This document shows, piece after piece, positions 45,201 to 54,772 of a stretch of 64,000 nucleotides of DNA. Origin of the DNA: Amaranthus tricolor (taxonomy: Eukaryota > Streptophyta > Magnoliopsida > Caryophyllales > Amaranthaceae); contig NC_080047.1 in the NCBI RefSeq assembly GCF_026212465.1, positions 44,240,059-44,304,058 of the forward strand, in the 5' to 3' direction. The translations under genes were made by a program, and so were the position numbers. Each line of letters starts with the position of its first letter. Within the stretch, counting starts at the first letter, position 1. The notes beneath the pieces were generated by a model. The model was not told where the DNA came from. It ran no database searches and was given only the letters and a program-made list of their open reading frames with translations.

Positions 45201-47653
45201 GGGGAATTTGAGGAAATTGTTTGTAGAAAGGGTATTTTAGTATGAATTGTTGGCAAAGCTGGGATTTCTAAATTTGATGTGGGTATTTCTGAGAATTTTT
45301 TGGATTTGAATAGTTTTGTCTGGAATAAATTAATAAAGATTGTAAAATTATCTTTAATTTGATATATTTATTATATTACCATTTTCGTGTCCCCGTGTCC
45401 GCCATTTTTAAGTTGGCGTTTTCCCGTACCCGTGTCGTGTCCGTGTCCGTGTCCGTGTCTATTTTAGTGCAACCTAGCTATTAAGTACTATCAAAGGACA
45501 GCAAGCATGGTTTTTCACTGTTATTGAGAGGGTGTTGTTGCCTGTTCAGAATGTTAATGTTTGTGTTCAATACCTCAAAAACATCCCTTTTCTTTGAATC
45601 CCAGATAAGATGTTCTAGAACTCTTGTCAAAACGCAGTTGTTATCATGAACGTCGGGTAGGATAGATAACAAGCTGCACTGAGGAAGCTGAGTGGAGTGA
45701 CTAACGTTTCTAGTTGAGCATTTGTTATAATGCCTAAATTTGAGCTCAAGAGCAAGAGACTGGAAGAAAGAATATTAACAAATGGCACAATAAAATTTAG
45801 TGTGTAGGGACTACGGAGTTGACGCCTATCAGTGGCTAGATCCATCACCTGCTATGGAGATCATTTCTGATGCCGCAAAAGTTCTTCGATTATCTGTGGG
45901 ATTTCAACAGCCAAAGCATTCTTATGTTTGTTTGTTGAGATTGTTGTCGTTTCTTTTTCTGCTTCAGTATTTTGATTTTAGTAATCATTTTCAGGAGATT
46001 GGATCGTATTTTCACATATCCTTGATAATATGCTATTTGTGGAGAATGGATTTGTTTTCATATAATGTCATTTTTACTAGTAGTATAACAATTTTGGGGA
46101 CTTCCCTTTCATACGCTCTTTGATTCCTTTGATTTTGTTTCATCTAACATGGTGAATATAAATGGGGCAATTCAACAGGGTAGAGGGAGCAAGAGATTTT
46201 GAATGATTTCTGAACTTATTTTCTTCTTTTATGTCGTAGAGGTATTTGTTAACTAACTTGAGTGATTCTTGAATTTCCGCAGGTTAGCAGTAGTATTCCT
46301 GGCACTTGACGTGTTCTTTATGATTTTCTGCATCGGAATGGCGTGTATAATTTGTCTAACTGTCTTTTGTTGCATCCCAATTATGGCAATTATATATGCC
46401 ATTACGATTAGAGAAGGAGCATCTGAAGATGAGATCAGACAACTTCCAAAGTACAGATTCTATCAGTCTTGTACACCAAGGATGTCCGACTCTATGGAAT
46501 TGAAAAACGTGAATCCCATCGAGGAAGCAACCTTGCAATTTGAAGATTCCGTAAGTGACTCTGCCTTACTATACTTTATATATTACTCTTACTGTCTGAA
46601 ATAGTATGTATGGGTTTTGTTCAATAATACTTCAGGACAAGTTATCGGGATCGAGATTCTACTTGGAATTGATATGAGGGTAAGATCGAATCGGTAGGAT
46701 TGGATCATAGTACGATCCTAGAAAAAAAATTTTCATACCAAAAAAAATTTTCCCCTTCATATTTATTCGTATTAAAAGTTTAAATAGTGATATAAAGTTT
46801 CTTCAACTTCATTTTCTCAAAAGTGGTACACAAAATCATTCAATAATTATTATAAAACACCATATCAATATAGAACTTCAATTTTTAATTGGAAATTATG
46901 GAAAATTTTCAAACGTAAGTGTGTATGTGAAAGAAATTAGCGAAACATGGTGCGTAAAAAACTGAATGTAATTGAGATTAATTTTGTTGGATCTAATCGT
47001 AGGAGCGTAGTCGCGTTAATATCCTACCACTCAAAATATTTACCCACTTAGGATCGTAAGATCCTACCAATTTCACGATCCTACCTACAATCTGGATTGC
47101 TCGCCCATTTTTGTATCCTAGAATTGATTCTAATAACAATGTGTCGAGTAATAGTTTTCCTCTTAAATACTCTCTTTTGGCAATTCGTGCTATCGCAAAC
47201 AATATAAATCTTGGCGAAAAACTGCCTGCATGTTAATGGTTCATGAAGTACATCTTCTCTTTGATGATTAACAAAGAACTGCCCACTTAATAAACCGATC
47301 ATTTTGAAAAGCTGATCATAAATGAGCGATATGAAATGTATATCGAGGTCTATTTGCCCATCTCCAGCTTATTTATTTGCATCACGTGTCCTCATTACTG
47401 GCTGAGAGAAAATTAGGTGTGTTTGGGTGTGTGTGTGTGTGGGTAACAGGATGTTCCCGAGATTTAACTTTTATAATATAAATTGCAGGAATGTTGTATT
47501 TGTTTAACCCGATATGCTGAAGGAGCAGAAATATGCACCCTTCCCTGCAAACATAATTTCCATTACGGATGTATCAGCAGATGGCTACGGATAAACGCAA
47601 CCTGTCCACTTTGCAAATTTAACATCAAGGCGAAGGGTGACGCATTGGTCTGA
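42231..47653 (+). CDS. Membrane RING-H2 E3 ubiquitin-protein ligase (At4g11680-like)
   Basis: Multi-pass membrane RING protein expected to transfer ubiquitin from an E2 to substrates at an endomembrane; substrate unknown. Four exons: 42231-42625, 43696-43815, 46283-46550, 47489-47653; 948 nt, 315 aa, phase kept. Hydrophobic segments at about residues 57-81, 90-110, 143-160 and 173-210 (for example [20 protein letters not shown]). The C-terminal RING-H2 has all eight metal ligands: Cys263, Cys266, Cys281, His283, His286, Cys289, Cys300 and Cys303 (CPLC). The start is the first ATG in frame; the frame upstream has no ATG. Intron 2 (2.5 kb) contains a hAT-like element and an unexplained exon-like island. 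Family call rests on the segments [15 protein letters not shown] and [19 protein letters not shown]. Confidence 0.92.
43055..43190. repeat. Family C GAGAC repeat in RING-ligase intron 1
   Basis: Left end GTATGAGACGATCTCACTGA and right end GTCTCACCGTGAGACAGTC are inverted, about 100 bp apart, with TGGGCTTCTTG inside as at 26165. Confidence 0.65.
44512..45477. mobile_element. 966-bp hAT-like non-autonomous element with GGACACG subterminal repeats and 8-bp target duplication
   Basis: CTATTAAG occurs directly before (44504-44511) and directly after (45478-45485) the element. The left 200 bp are packed with GGACACG/CGTGTCC motifs, and the right 100 bp with GTGTCCGTGTCC, in opposite orientation. 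The interior (about 44730-45370) is AT-rich with no transposase. Eight-base duplication plus many short subterminal repeats is the hAT pattern. The open frame across its left end (44350-44781) is element sequence, not a gene. In intron 2 of the RING-ligase gene. Confidence 0.9.
45808..45925 (+). other. Exon-like open island in RING-ligase intron 2, identity unknown
   Basis: A 39-codon open stretch ([20 protein letters not shown] and on) sits between an acceptor-like GTGTGTAG and a donor-like TAT|GTTTGT. Its amino-acid composition looks coding, unlike the rest of the intron. Inclusion as a cassette (118 bp) would shift the RING-ligase frame and stop soon after. It could be a captured gene fragment, a poison exon or chance. 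Confidence 0.3.
46660..47095. repeat. Possible degenerate transposon in RING-ligase intron 3
   Basis: The left side reads GTAAGATCGAATCGGTAGGA, then TAGTACGATCCTAG; the right side has CTTAGGATCGTAAGATCC, TACCAATTTCACGATCC and TACCTAC, giving imperfect inverted GGTAGGAT motifs. AT-rich interior; no duplication identified. Confidence 0.45.
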
Positions 47654-49007
47654 TTTATATATCCTCGTTGAAGCTGTTAGTATTAGCTCATGCAGGCTAA
47701 CTGATTCTCCCACCAAAATGTCGAAGATCGACTCACTGTAGTGTCGCAGCACTTCGCGGTGATCTGTTCGCACCGACTGATAGATGATGTGGAAATGTAA
47801 TTTGTAGAGGGACTGTATTGCCGGCTAAACTAGTGTATATAGTTATTTTCTAGTTTAGGTTTCTCCATTAGTTGGTTATCCCTTTTCTTGGTTATGTGTG
47901 TAAGTAGTCAATTATGTTGAAGCAATCTAAGTAGCACTTTTACTATGCTTTGTGCTCTAGCTGCACTCTATGTTACTCGGACTCTTCATTTTGCTTTACG
48001 TACTCGTGTTCGATTTTTGATGCTCGGACATTGGTATGGCACTTAGACACTTTATTTTAGGCGTAAAATTGAATATTTAGACGTATCCGACACTTGGACA
48101 CATACCAGTATTCGACATCAGTATTCGAGTCCAAGTAACATAGGTTGCTCTTAAGAGGCACCTCTACAAATCACAAAACATTTTGCGGTTGCGCAAGTCA
48201 CGAGTTTGAGCTTTGCCTCAACTTTGAAATGACGGTACTTCCTAGTTATCTACGGTGATACCGAATCGCCCTCTGTTACCTCTATCGCCACAATCCTTGA
48301 AGTCCTCTGTTTCGAGTTGCTAATGTGCAGTGATTTCCTAGGATTTATAACAGTAATGTTTTAGTCACTTATTTTAAGAGAATTGGATCTTGTTGCATGT
48401 GCAACTTTTCCCGGGCGGGACCTGAGTTAGATTCTTGCTATCCTTTTTTAGGACTTTACTTTCGGCCTATCATGAACCTAAAAAAAAGTTTTGTAGAAGA
48501 GTTGGAAGAGATCTTAAAAAAAGGTCAACAAATTCAGTTTGTTGTTTGTGTCATATTTTCCGATGATTCAGTGAGAACTAATAAAGTTCATAAGAGATCC
48601 GATGAAGACCAATAGCTAAAAAAATTTCACACAATGATTAACCAGTTCAAAGATCCCAAAAGATTGAAGACGACTAAGAACCGACAACTATAGACAGAAC
48701 CTTTGACCAAGTAGAAGGGCTAAAATAAGTAGGACTAATGCTTGATCCAAAAACAGATTTATATTGTCCTTGACAGATTGTTCAAGCATATACATACTGC
48801 TGAAATGGACAAACATATACATATCTATGTTTCTCATCAACTTTAGCATCTATAGGGCAGTTTCTCTTCTAGTACAAAAACACAAGTACTCTCAGGAACG
48901 TAATTAGAGCTAAAAATCAAATTGAATTTCCCCTTGAAAATGAGCAACAAAATACCAGACTACACAATCTTTCGAAAACAAAATAGTCAGCGAGTTCATT
49001 GCTTCTC
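47654..49007. other. Convergent intergenic region between RING ligase and PSRP5
   Basis: Contains the RING gene 3' untranslated region (to about 47930), family-A MITE copy 3 and AT-rich sequence to the PSRP5 stop. The frame at 48397-48615 has no ATG-anchored domain or splice support. No gene seen. Confidence 0.6.
47968..48143. mobile_element. MITE family A (176 bp), copy 3 (reverse)
   Basis: Ends CTATGTTACTCGGACTC and GAGTCCAAGTAACATAG. Interior is the reverse complement of the copies at 13803, 37419 and 57990. Flanks GCTGCACT and GTTGCTCT match at six of eight. Lies 3' of the RING-ligase gene. Confidence 0.88.
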
Positions 49008-50622
49008 TTACACATTCTTAAGCTTCTTCATCTTCGAAGGTGGCCATCGACCTTTCTTTCTCATCATTCTTTTGCGCATAAGACGTTTCCTTCTGAGTCT
49101 AACCTTCTTTGCGATTTTCATTTTCATCTTCTGTTCAAGTTTCAGCTGCAACTTTGACTCCAGTGGAAGATTCTGAATTGGGATGTTATCTTCATCATTC
49201 TCCGATTGATCTTCAGCTTCACCAGCCGGTTTATCTGCAGCTGAAGCCTTAACAATGATAGCACATCTCTGTCGAGTTATTTCTGGTGCATGAGCCTGTA
49301 AGCCGTGTCTAAATGTCGGATGCAATGCAACAGAAACATTTTGCAGCTTGATTGCTGAAATCCCACATCAAAATGAGATATATATCATCATCACATACTC
49401 AATTTATTACGGTCATAAAAGATATGATCAGGGTCTAGAGAGGGTTGGATGACGACAGACCATACCTATGACAAGGAGGTTACGCTCAATATATATCTCA
49501 GAACAAAATGAGATATATATCAAGGTGGTAAATAGTACAACTAGCAAATCACAAGTGTAGATTGGAATCATGAATCTTCATGGTCTAGCTCAGTGTTTCA
49601 CGGCTAAAGGTTGAAACATGATAATGGGTATTCAAGGCCAACCCTGAGATTTGAGAGGCTCAGGGTGAAATATTAATTATGGGCCCCTAATTACTAAATA
49701 TACTACTATAGGCTCCTAACTAATAAATGTTAAAATGTCGTTTTTCTAATTTTTGGACGGGCTTGCACTGGCCCCTCTTGCCCCCTTATAAAGCCGGCCC
49801 TGTGGGTATTGGGTACGGATATGCATGTCACTGCCTAGTTTTGTTAGTTCAGCTAAGTAGTGTGCCATTGGCAGTCTGGAAAGAACCCATTTGCATGTTT
49901 GGATCACAGTCAGTGAGGTTTTAAGCAGGTAACAGAATCTTTCCTCCTCAACCATTAATCCCAACATTTCACTTAAGATTTCCAGTATAACTAAATAACT
50001 TCTACAACAACCCATTACTCCAATGCAATCTTAACTAAGCACCTACGCAGAGTTTGGGTAGGTCCAATCTACGCAACCTTACCCTAAAAATAACAATGAA
50101 GTTGTATCCTATTGATAAATATCATCTAAAACTCCAAATTAATGATCTTAGGGTTCAAAAATTTGGTACAATTACCTACATTAAACTTGGAAAAAAGGCA
50201 CTACATTTGGGAACCCAATAAATTCCAGGAATAAGGTATTTCTCACTTTCTATCACATGAAAGTAACCAAAATTAGGGCAAATTTCAAGACTACTACACT
50301 AGCAAGCTTGTAAAAGTAATTACATGTATAAATGACATAACTTCAACGCAAAATGGCAACAACTAAGAAGCACACCAAGTGCTTGACAAAATGCCTCAAT
50401 GAAACTTAAAATTAAGAGCACAAAGTAACAATGTATTCACGTACTGAAACAATTGAACTATGTAAAACACAAGAAAAGTTGGTATTCAGAAGTCAATCTC
50501 ATGAATCATGATGAGAAATAAATAAGAGAAAAAATTAACTTACCAAAGGAAGAAGAAATTTTAATGGAGGTGGTGGGAGGAGGAGTAGTCGTGAGGGAGA
50601 AGAGAGGGGAGAGGAGAGCCAT
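49008..50622 (-). CDS. PSRP5: Plastid-specific 50S ribosomal protein 5 (PSRP5, cL37), chloroplast precursor
   Basis: Nuclear-encoded component of the chloroplast large ribosomal subunit. Two exons: 50622-50544 and 49354-49008; 426 nt, 141 aa, phase kept. The N terminus is a Ser/Thr-rich, acid-poor transit peptide (MALLSPLFSLTTTPPPTTS). An acidic linker (EAEDQSENDEDN) precedes the hallmark LPLESKL motif and a very basic helix running through KVRLRRKRLMRKRMMRKK, then the conserved end GRWPPSKMKKLKNV. The end matches the spinach protein as I recall it. The single intron falls within the transit-peptide region, as is common for plastid proteins. Confidence 0.93.
49425..49500. repeat. Partial family D repeat in PSRP5 intron
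   Basis: Retains GATATGATCAGGGTCTAGAG and GACGACAGACCATACC, corresponding to the middle of the 19385 and 54000 copies. Truncated on both sides. Confidence 0.4.
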
Positions 50623-52170
50623 CTCTCTGCTCAAAACAGGTGAGTGGGAGACTGGGTTTTGGATAAGCCTTTCCTTTTGTAAGATAAAAATTAGACTTTT
50701 GGTGTTGTTTGATCGACGGAAGATTATAGTTGGTTAGTGGTTGTTAGGTAGTTTAAATTTTCGATATGAGTTTTTTAGTTGTTTAATTCATTTGAAAGAA
50801 TGATTAACTCGGATTCTATATTATGTGAATGAATTAGTTATACTTATACATATAGATGTTTGATAAAATTAGATATTGATTTATATTCGTTTATTAAAAA
50901 AGATCAATTAGTGAAAGACAATGAAAAATTTGATTAAAGTAAATGATCCATTTTGACCGGTGAAACTAACTTAAAAAATATTATCAAATAATACTTTTGA
51001 TTATTTATATAACCAATAAATCAAAAACTAAAAGTCAAAAGTTAATCAAAAGGAGGTCAAAAACATATTTACCTAACTAGGCCTTTCATTCTTTTCAATA
51101 AATCAGACAAAAGTTCGTAAATAAAAGGATTGTTTAACAGCAAAAGGATGGATACATTCTTTTAATCGTGAAATAAAGTAGGAGAAATTTAACCCATTAG
51201 TTGTTGGAGTTGGTGATTTGAGTGTACCGTGGTGTATCAGTTTGGTGTATGGGTCAAAATAAGTAGTAATGATGACCTTGCCGATATGATGATTAAGTCA
51301 TTGTCTACCAACAAATTCACTTTGTGTATGGACTTGGATGGTTATTTCCTTGCTTGATGTGAAGCTTTTTAGGGCATTATGTAGCCTGTTAGTTGGATTG
51401 TTAGTACTCTTGGAGTGTCTTAAAGGATGAGTGACTTGAGTAAACTCAAGTCAAGATGAAGATTGTTGGAGTTGGTAACTTAAGTGCAAAATATTGTATT
51501 GACTTAAGTGTATAGGTACATTAGAAGTTGTGCAGCTACAAGATGACAATCACTGATAAGTCACTTATGTAATGCTGCAACATAGTGCTCGAACAAGGCA
51601 CAAAATCGCCTTGAACAAGGTAGCTATCAACCTCGAGGTAGTTATAGGCAAAACCTTCTGATGTGACGTGCTCGAACGAGCATCTAATGCAACACTTTAC
51701 GTTTTTACATTATTTATAGGTTACCTTTGTTCTAATTTTCTCACTAATTTGTAAAAAATTGTAGAGTCAAGTGAGATGTTGTGAAATTCATATCAAAATG
51801 TAGTTTTCAAATATCAAATTTTTATAATTTTAAATATACGTAATTCAAGATATTAATGATGAAAGTGTTGCAGTGGATTACATGAAAAATCTAACATTGC
51901 GAGGAAGTATGTTCCAAAATTTTAAAATAAATTGAAAAAAGTTCTTTTTTGAATGGTGATAATGATATTTTAATACATGAAAAAATAAATTATACAAAAT
52001 TAGTTAGTTAATAATAGCTGTCTTATGAAAATAAAACATTTAAAATATTTTTGGAAAAAGTGTATAGTAAAGCAAGCTTAGTACATATTGAAGTCACAAC
52101 AAAAAAAACAATATTCTTAATCAATTTTTTTAACCCAATGGAATATCAAAGGATTTATTTAACCATTACA
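50623..52170. other. Spacer between PSRP5 and the cysteine-rich peptide gene
   Basis: The first 150 bp upstream of PSRP5 should hold its promoter. At about 51200-51720 there are two TGTTGGAGTTGGTRA motifs 260 bp apart and a GCTCGAACAAGGCACAAAAT stretch, which resemble degraded retrotransposon LTR sequence. The rest is AT-rich without a gene. Confidence 0.5.
51200..51720. repeat. Possible degraded LTR-retrotransposon remnant
   Basis: TGTTGGAGTTGGTGATTTGA at about 51203 and TGTTGGAGTTGGTAACTTAA at about 51467 look like two LTR starts; the second is preceded by a purine-rich AGTCAAGATGAAGAT tract. No coding sequence or primer-binding site was identified. Confidence 0.35.
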
Positions 52171-52828
52171 TTAATTTATTGTATTGAAAATGGATACAAA
52201 ATCACAACAACAAGAATCCTTATTCATACATCCACCATTAAGATATTTGCTTCCTTTTGCAAGGCATGCATGCCTACAAATCTCGTCACTGCAACCTGTC
52301 ACCGGAATTGGATACTCAGCACATGGTTTTCGATCACATTTGCCACCTAATTATAACAATTAGCCCCCCAAAAATATAATTAATAAAATATCAATAAAAA
52401 ATAATAAAAATATAACTCGTGTTATTCATAATTTTTATGAGGTAAAAGGTGAGTAAAATTAAGGTAAAATATTCAAAAGAATAATATTATCATTATCATC
52501 ACAATAAGTCCCGTTCAAGGCTTAATTTTGGGAGAGTAGGAAAGATATGGCAGATCAATACCCTCATCAAGAGGAGGTCGTGATTGAAGAGATCCTATTA
52601 ATTTGAGTATCGTCTAACATATGATCGAGGTCTCTAAGGAAAAACAGAGAACACAAAACATATACGAATATAACACCATCCAAGAAGAAAAAATTAACCA
52701 AACTACAAGCAGACAAAAACGACTAAAAAATATACATAAAAGATAAAAAATAAAAATTAAATAAACTAATGAGATTCACATACACAAATCTAATGTCTCC
52801 AATTAATTATATTCAAAAGAATAATATC

Positions 52829-52867
<39 letters not shown>

Positions 52868-53013
52868 TCGTGTTATTCATAATTACTATCACATCAACAA
52901 TAAAATTTATACTTCAATTAAACTTGAACGAATTTATCATGAATCATGCTCAAACATAGACAAACTATAATTGATATAGTTTAATTGTTTGATATATTTA
53001 TCATCTAAACTAT

Positions 53014-53046
<33 letters not shown>

Positions 53047-53138
53047 TATGAATGTGAGATTTGAATAGGAGTATAATTACCACATGGAAGCAATAGAAGT
53101 GAAAATATGAAGAACAAAGCAAAGAAGCCCTTAGCCAT
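52171..53138 (-). CDS. Small secreted cysteine-rich, defensin-like peptide
   Basis: Two exons: 53138-53081 and 52346-52171; 234 nt, 77 aa, phase kept. Residues 1-20 are a strong signal peptide (MAKGFFALFFIFSLLLLPCG). The mature part has nine cysteines: the spacing is C-x4-C-x9-C-x4-C-x3-C-x11-C-x5-CCC. The CxxxC (in EICRHAC), the GGC and the terminal CCC resemble the cysteine-stabilised alpha-beta fold of plant defensin-like (DEFL/LCR) proteins. The intron right after the signal peptide is typical of that family. Members act in the apoplast as antimicrobials or as signals, for example in reproduction; the role here is unknown. Weak points: the CCC gives an odd cysteine count unless Cys19 stays in the signal peptide region, and expression is unknown. 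Confidence 0.8.
52820..52866. repeat. (AAT)n microsatellite in the peptide gene intron
   Basis: About 13 AAT units at roughly 52827-52865. A poly-A run (about 25 bases at 53020-53044) follows further along the same intron. Confidence 0.9.
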
Positions 53139-53999
53139 GGATGATTCTTGTGACTTTTTTTGGTTGTTATGAGTTTAATTGCATTTCATATGGATTATAA
53201 ATTTTTATTTTTTTCTAAAGGAATTCAACATGATTAGCAATTAAGTAGATATGATTTCCTTCCTTATAAAATGATGATTAGCTTCCTAATTTCTATATAA
53301 ACAAATATTTGAATAATATTATGCAAATTTAAAGAGAGTATTATATGAATCCCTTGTTGTTATTACTTATTAGTTGTTATGATGCACATATGAGTGATAC
53401 CATATCCACTTATATCCTTCCATAATTGGAAGATATAGGTGGAGGGTACATATTTGAGGATAGTTAGGCCATGTCTTGTTAATCTTATTTTTAATTTTGC
53501 TAAATTATATTTGATTTAACGATTTAAATCATTTTTCTCCTCTATTTATTGGACTAAATAGTATATATATATATATATATATGGACGATTTAAGAAAATT
53601 ATATTTAATTTAAGATAAAATCTAATAAGTTTCGATTATTAGCTTTGATAAAAGGATCAAAAAATTTAGTCAAACTCAAAGAGAATAAATATAAATAATA
53701 ATGTAAAATTGTAGGAAATTAAAAATTTGTCACTAGATCTCATCAACTCATTTATACTATTTTCATTTTTCTTATTTATAATAACAATTATACTATCTAT
53801 ATGAGAATCAAATCTTATCCTAATTTGAGCGAATACGGTTGTGTTCAGCCTTCCAGACATGATCTATTTTTACTATTTTGTATATTTAGTGAGCAGAGAT
53901 GTAACAAAAATTGATAAATTTCTTAAAGGCCTTGTACAATTTCAAAAGTTATGATAATTTTTTAACAACTTTATATCTTTAAACACTTAATACCATCAT

Positions 54000-54140
54000 C
54001 ATTATCATCATCCTACCCAGTGTATCCCACCCATAGAAGAACTATGGATAGGGTCTAGGGAGGAAGGACGGCGGCAATTCATACCCATAAAGGAGAGCGC
54101 GACCAAAAGAGTCCCTCGGCAACTCATACCCATAAACACT
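54000..54140. repeat. SINE-like repeat family D, copy with best conservation
   Basis: CCTACCCAGTGTATCCCACC, then CTATGGATAGGGTCTAGGGA and GGACGGCGGCAATTCATACC, ending with CCTCGGCAACTCATACCC, preceded by a CATCATCAT-type lead. No inverted ends. Confidence 0.6.
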
Positions 54141-54298
54141 TAATATATAGTACGTAATTTAATATTGAGACTTTTAATTTTCCGTGGTCATATAATGCTA
54201 AATATGTTAAACATACTCGGAAAGGAGTGAGAATCAAACCTCAAAAACCTTAAATCCACTATTTTCATTTTATTATTGTTACTATTATTTATTACAAC

Positions 54299-54301
54299 CA
54301 C

Positions 54302-54380
<79 letters not shown>
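54299..54380. repeat. Perfect (AAT)n-(ATT)n palindrome
   Basis: About 13 AAT units run directly into about 13 ATT units with no spacer, so the array can fold into one long hairpin. It lies 150-230 bp upstream of the likely PAT transcription start. Confidence 0.95.
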
Positions 54381-54381
<1 letters not shown>

Positions 54382-54772
54382 CTCCTAAATAATTTATTAT
54401 TATCATGATTTTCAAAAATAAAAATAGTTGGCGCTATAGTCAATCATTGATTCATTGGTCACCTTGACATACTATGCCAATCCCCTAAATTTGAGGCATC
54501 TTCATCCATAGGAAACCGTTAGGTACAATTCTGGAACACAATTTGAGACAGAAAGAGAGGCAAATTTCTTCGTGACAAATTTTCATTCAAAATTCTTGAA
54601 TTCCCAGGAGGAAAGAAGAAAAATACCCAACAATGATTAGCAGGGGAAGATTATAATAGCTAGATCAAAGATTTCATCTTCCCTTTGCTGCATTGCCTAC
54701 CAAGTGTATGATCAAATTCCCAAGAGAAAATGTTTTATATACTAACAAAGCTATGATTTTGATGGGTGTAAG

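Larger units (their letters stand above)
53139..54772. other. Divergent intergenic region between peptide and PAT genes
   Basis: Holds the promoters of two divergent genes, an (AT)n tract near 53563-53580, a family-D repeat (54000-54140) and an AAT/ATT palindrome (54299-54380). The PAT leader probably begins near 54530. No other gene seen. Confidence 0.6.
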
